A stretch of 64,000 nucleotides of DNA from Planctobacterium marinum. GTDB taxonomy: Bacteria > Pseudomonadota > Gammaproteobacteria > Enterobacterales > Alteromonadaceae. Location: positions 278,206 through 342,205 of the forward strand of contig NZ_JAJEWQ010000006.1 of the NCBI RefSeq assembly GCF_020687805.1. Direction: 5' to 3'. The notes beneath the pieces are model-generated. The model had not been told where the DNA came from. It worked only from the letters and a program-made list of their open reading frames with translations, and ran no database searches. Of this stretch, positions 61,174 to 64,000 are shown in pieces; position 1 is the stretch's first letter; every line of letters starts with the position of its first letter. The position numbers and the translations under genes are program-made.

Positions 61174-62673
61174 TTAGTGATTTCGCGCTTCCAGCAACGA
61201 AACCGTTGTGTGAAAATCGTTGATTAATTCTGCTCTGGGTGCTGATGTCATTTTACTAACTGTAATAATGGCAATGGTGGATGCAATGAATCCCGGGACT
61301 ATTTCATATAGCCAGCCTGACAGATTGATACCAATCCAACTCTCGGGAATGGAAATCCACAGCAATACCGTAGTCGCACCGGTGATTATGCCGGCTAACG
61401 CACCTGCTCTTGTCATTTTGGGCCAGTAAAGTGACAGTATGACTAATGGACCAAATGCAGCCCCAAAGCCTGCCCAGGCGTTCCCGACCAGGCCTAAAAC
61501 GCTGTTATCGGGATTAAGGGCCAGCAGCGTTGCCACGACAGCAACAGCAAATACTGCAATACGGCTGAACAGTACACCTTGCTTTTCATCGGGTGACTGG
61601 TTCAGGAATATTTTGTACACATCCTCTGTTACTGAGCTGGACGACACCAGCAACTGAGAAGAAATCGTACTCATAATGGCCGCCAAAATAGCGGATAGTA
61701 AAAAGCCACTAATTAAAGGGTGGAACAGCACTTCCGAAAACCGGATAAAAATGGTTTCCGGGTCCGCGAGTTGCAGTCCAAATTTTTGCACGTAGGCGAT
61801 GCCAACAAACCCTGTAGCAACAGCACCCACCAGTGATACAAACATCCAACTGATACCAAAGCGTGTTGCCTGGCCTAAATCCACAACATTGCGGATCGCC
61901 ATAAACCGCACAAGAATATGAGGCTGACCAAAATAACCCAGACCCCAGGCAAGGCTTGATAACAGCGCAAGTTTACCCACGTCCTCAATCAGTCCGTTTT
62001 CAGCCGCAATCCACTGGGTTGTGGTGTCCGCCATCGTACCCCAGTCGCTAAACTGCATGGCCGCTACGATTGGCACGGCAATCAGTGCCACAAACATGAT
62101 GCTGCCCTGTACAAAGTCAGTCATGCTGACTGCCAGAAAGCCGCCTAATAAGGTATAAAGCACCACAATGCTGATGGTTGTAATAACACCGGCATAATGC
62201 GGCAGACCAAATACACTTTCGAATAACTTACCGCCCGCCACCAGGCCAGCAGAGGTGTACAAGGTAAAGAAGATAATCGCTATCAGGGCGGTTGTCAGAC
62301 GCAGTGCGCCCTTCTTCTCACCAAAGCGTTTGGCAAAAAAGTCAGGCAGCGTAACGGCGTCATCAGCGACTTCGGTATAAACCCGCAATCTCGGTGCGAC
62401 TAACATGTAGTTTAATAACGCGCCGGACAACAAACCAATAGCTATCCAGATGGTTTCGAAGCCCAACAGAAACATCGCACCTGGCAGCCCCATCAGCATC
62501 CAACCACTCATATCTGACGCCCCGGCGGACAATGCCGTTACCTTGGGACCGACATTTCGTCCACCCAGGATATAGCCTTTAACGTCATCAGTTGAATTTT
62601 TGAAGCCATATATGCCGATGCCCAACATGACAGCGGCATAACATGCCAGCGCGAATAAAAGATAGGGGTCCAT
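61174..62673 (-). CDS. putP: Sodium/proline symporter PutP
   Basis: A 499-residue member of the solute:sodium symporter family with 13 membrane helices. Signatures include 'GRNVGPKVTALSAGASDMSGWMLMGLPGAMFLLG', 'LPDFFAKRFGEKKGALRLTTALIAIIFFTLYTSAGLVAGGKLFESVF' in part, and 'LAWGLGYFGQPHILVRFMAIRN', all strongly PutP-like. It imports proline with Na+. Here it is the first gene of an operon with proB and proA instead of with putA, which suggests proline as an osmoprotectant more than as a food source. Confidence 0.94.
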   Translation of the reverse strand: MDPYLLFALACYAAVMLGIGIYGFKNSTDDVKGYILGGRNVGPKVTALSAGASDMSGWMLMGLPGAMFLLGFETIWIAIGLLSGALLNYMLVAPRLRVYTEVADDAVTLPDFFAKRFGEKKGALRLTTALIAIIFFTLYTSAGLVAGGKLFESVFGLPHYAGVITTISIVVLYTLLGGFLAVSMTDFVQGSIMFVALIAVPIVAAMQFSDWGTMADTTTQWIAAENGLIEDVGKLALLSSLAWGLGYFGQPHILVRFMAIRNVVDLGQATRFGISWMFVSLVGAVATGFVGIAYVQKFGLQLADPETIFIRFSEVLFHPLISGFLLSAILAAIMSTISSQLLVSSSSVTEDVYKIFLNQSPDEKQGVLFSRIAVFAVAVVATLLALNPDNSVLGLVGNAWAGFGAAFGPLVILSLYWPKMTRAGALAGIITGATTVLLWISIPESWIGINLSGWLYEIVPGFIASTIAIITVSKMTSAPRAELINDFHTTVSLLEARNH

Positions 62674-62918
62674 GACCTTTCTCTCCGGTTATCTGTAAAT
62701 TTAAAAGGTATAATTCTAATAGTTAGTATACAAAATATATGCCTAAAGTGCTATTGAGGCTTAATAGTGCGTTTTACATAAGTTATTACTGATTTTTAAC
62801 GGTGTTTTATTTACCTGACAGGTGCATAAAAATGCTATAACACTATTTAATGTGTCAGATTTGTTAAATCGCAAAGTAATGAAACGATTTTTTAAATCTC
62901 AATGACTGTCTTCCAGGC
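62674..62918. other. AT-rich region upstream of putP
   Basis: A 245-bp AT-rich stretch with no gene, between the putP start and the end of the leftward gene at 62919. It carries several TATAAT-like strings (for example near 62710 and 62730). This must contain the promoter of putP-proB-proA. High AT content and overlapping -10-like strings are common in osmotically regulated promoters, but no specific site can be assigned. Confidence 0.4.
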
Positions 62919-63395
62919 TCAGGATTCATCCAGCATCAGATGTTCCTGCCGATTTAACCTGTCTATTAACTGATCGTGACCCAATTGCAGTTGCGCGGTC
63001 ATGTCAGATAAAACGTAACGCAGAAGTTTGTCCTGTTGCGGCGCAATGAGAGCGCGCAGCAAGGCGATGAATTGTCGGTGATATTTATTAGACTCCATCA
63101 CCCACTGTGTGGTGGGGAGAGTGGGCAGCCGGCTCGCGCTGCTTTGGTACCAGTGCTCTATTTTTAGCAACTGCTGGTTTTGTTGTTTGTTGATGGCGAT
63201 GCGATTTCTTTCAAAGGGCGTGATAGATTCGCAAGCGCGGTACAGCACTTTTGCCAGTGCCTGCATTTGATGCTTCAACGCATGTGCTGAAGCCCGGCTT
63301 GCTGCCTTGAGATAGAAGTTTCTGATCAGCGTGCAGGAATCTTGCAACTGTTTAACGAATATAAATTCAGTATTGTTCTTTATATTTTCAGTCAT
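62919..63395 (-). CDS. Helical protein of unknown function
   Basis: A 158-residue soluble protein that appears all helical: 'FIFVKQLQDSCTLIRNFYLKAASRASAHALKHQMQALAKVLYRACESI' in part, 'QQLLKIEHWYQSSASRLP', and 'LRYVLSDMTAQLQLGHDQLIDRLNRQEHLML'. The spacing of leucines and alanines suggests a four-helix bundle. I use the ATG at 63395; an upstream start adds 16 residues without helical character. No family is recognised. It is separated from putP by an AT-rich 245-bp region and is divergent from the gene cut by the right edge. Confidence 0.6.
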   Translation of the reverse strand: MTENIKNNTEFIFVKQLQDSCTLIRNFYLKAASRASAHALKHQMQALAKVLYRACESITPFERNRIAINKQQNQQLLKIEHWYQSSASRLPTLPTTQWVMESNKYHRQFIALLRALIAPQQDKLLRYVLSDMTAQLQLGHDQLIDRLNRQEHLMLDES

Positions 63396-63729
63396 CCACA
63401 CTCTTCCTCTTGAATTTTCTGAACTTAACCTGAAGGCTTTCAAACTTCGCGCCAGTTTTTATGTTCAATATTTGCCCGATTTTTATCGGGTTTTGTAAAA
63501 TTTGAACTGGTTCACAGGAAATATTTACTGATTACTGTGTAAATTTTACATTTCAGGCACCATTAAACCGTTTTGCAATCAGCTTTTTTGTTAAAAACAA
63601 CGTACTATGTGCCAAAGGGGACAAAATTTAGTACGACGGCTAAATTTTCAGGAAAATAAAGCAAAGCTTATGCCCAAAGTGAAATAAAGTTTGCCTGGGC
63701 AGCTAACTCGGACAGGTATCGGTGAAAAG
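63396..63729. other. 334-bp divergent intergenic region
   Basis: No gene seen. It lies between the starts of two divergent genes and should contain both promoters. TTTGCCCGAT-TTTTATCGGG near 63471-63489 has a short CCCGAT...ATCGGG hairpin. The rest is AT-rich, with no box that I can name. Confidence 0.4.
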
Positions 63730-64000
63730 ATGAATTCAGACGCGTTTGTAAGACCCAAATTGATGTATAACGTGGGCGAGTCTGCGTTCGCTGAACAATT
63801 AGTTCAGTCATCAGAGTTTAAATCCTTTATTCAGGTTAAAGTGGAGTCTCGCTCGGATTGGATCGAGCAATTAAAGCTGGATGAATATCAACTGGTTATC
63901 TTGGATATTGAATCACAGCACGTTCAGGAACGTGAACTGAAAATCTGTTTGCAGGAAAGACTGTTTGAAAATACTGAATTTATCTTCCTGAGTCATGGTT
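63730..64000 (+). CDS. Start of a gene cut by the right edge, receiver-like
   Basis: An open frame from an ATG at 63730 (GAAAAG upstream) to the window end, 90 codons without a stop. The product starts 'NSDAFVRPKLMYNVGESAF', then 'FKSFIQVKVESRSDWIEQLKLDEYQLVILDIESQ' (in part) and 'LKICLQERLFENTEFIFLSHG'. The 'YQLVILDIE' strand followed by a helix and 'TEFIFLSH' resembles a response-regulator receiver domain with the Asp at the strand end, but the N-terminal acidic pair is missing, so it may be a pseudo-receiver. The downstream domains are outside the window. Confidence 0.55.
   Translation, partial: MNSDAFVRPKLMYNVGESAFAEQLVQSSEFKSFIQVKVESRSDWIEQLKLDEYQLVILDIESQHVQERELKICLQERLFENTEFIFLSHG

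Overview
The window looks like a chromosomal stretch of a marine gammaproteobacterium, most likely an alteromonad (Alteromonadaceae or close). This is an inference from gene content: DUF5062, tesA/ybbA/ybbP, tamA/tamB, rimK with a deacylase and a DTG protease, rpoH, putP/proB/proA, many GGDEF and histidine-kinase genes, and moderate base composition. I saw no rRNA, tRNA, CRISPR array, prophage or full-length insertion sequence.

Layout. 1-2.7 kb: DUF5062 and NYN-domain genes, then a pirin gene broken by three small palindromic insertions (two copies of a ~265-bp element with terminal inverted repeats, and one of a different element). 2.8-5.9 kb: periplasmic binding protein, arfB, a winged-helix regulator, DUF1289 and dusC. 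6-8.8 kb: two exported amidohydrolases, the second frameshifted in a G run. 8.9-13.1 kb: a small Gln/Glu-rich protein, tesA, and the ybbA-ybbP ABC exporter. 13.3-22.6 kb: five collinear genes of the transglutaminase / circularly permuted ATP-grasp / alpha-E system, in two sets. 23-25.7 kb: a two-subunit molybdenum hydroxylase. 25.7-29.7 kb: diguanylate cyclase, monooxygenase-like protein, two tiny genes with in-frame stops, an outer-membrane barrel and an orphan AT-rich gene. 29.8-34 kb: an RMD1-like gene followed by rimK, an AstE-like deacylase, a DTG protease and a tandem universal stress protein. 34.4-42.5 kb: mgtE, tamA, tamB, a membrane protein and an orphan MlaC-like protein. 42.6-48.7 kb: a Bax-type glucosaminidase, then a signalling block with an ethylene-receptor-like hybrid kinase, a REC-GGDEF cyclase and a single-domain response regulator. 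48.8-52.3 kb: TerC, a DUF21 protein, HtpX and a small MscS channel. 52.4-56.6 kb: an ECF sigma factor with small membrane proteins, a hybrid kinase and a PmrA/QseB-like two-component pair. 56.8-62.7 kb: rpoH, a second MscS channel, and putP-proB-proA. The right edge holds an unknown helical protein and the start of a gene cut by the window.

How the parts fit. Several blocks deal with envelope and osmotic state: tamAB, mlaC-like, ybbAP, htpX, two MscS channels, proline uptake and synthesis, and rpoH. Others deal with peptide-bond chemistry outside the ribosome (the ATP-grasp/alpha-E/transglutaminase cluster; rimK with its putative removal enzymes) and with signalling (c-di-GMP enzymes, phosphorelays). 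A direct-repeat motif of the PmrA type, with the same 5-nt spacer, lies upstream of both the response-regulator gene and the ECF sigma gene, suggesting that the two-component system controls the sigma factor.

The most interesting items are the hybrid kinase that keeps all seven ethylene-binding residues of plant ETR1 at one constant offset, the duplicated ATP-grasp/alpha-E/transglutaminase cluster, the palindromic elements whose arms co-vary, a 19-nt sequence found identically in the loops of two hairpins with unrelated stems, and the shared regulator box. All functions are read from sequence motifs and family knowledge; nothing was searched against a database.
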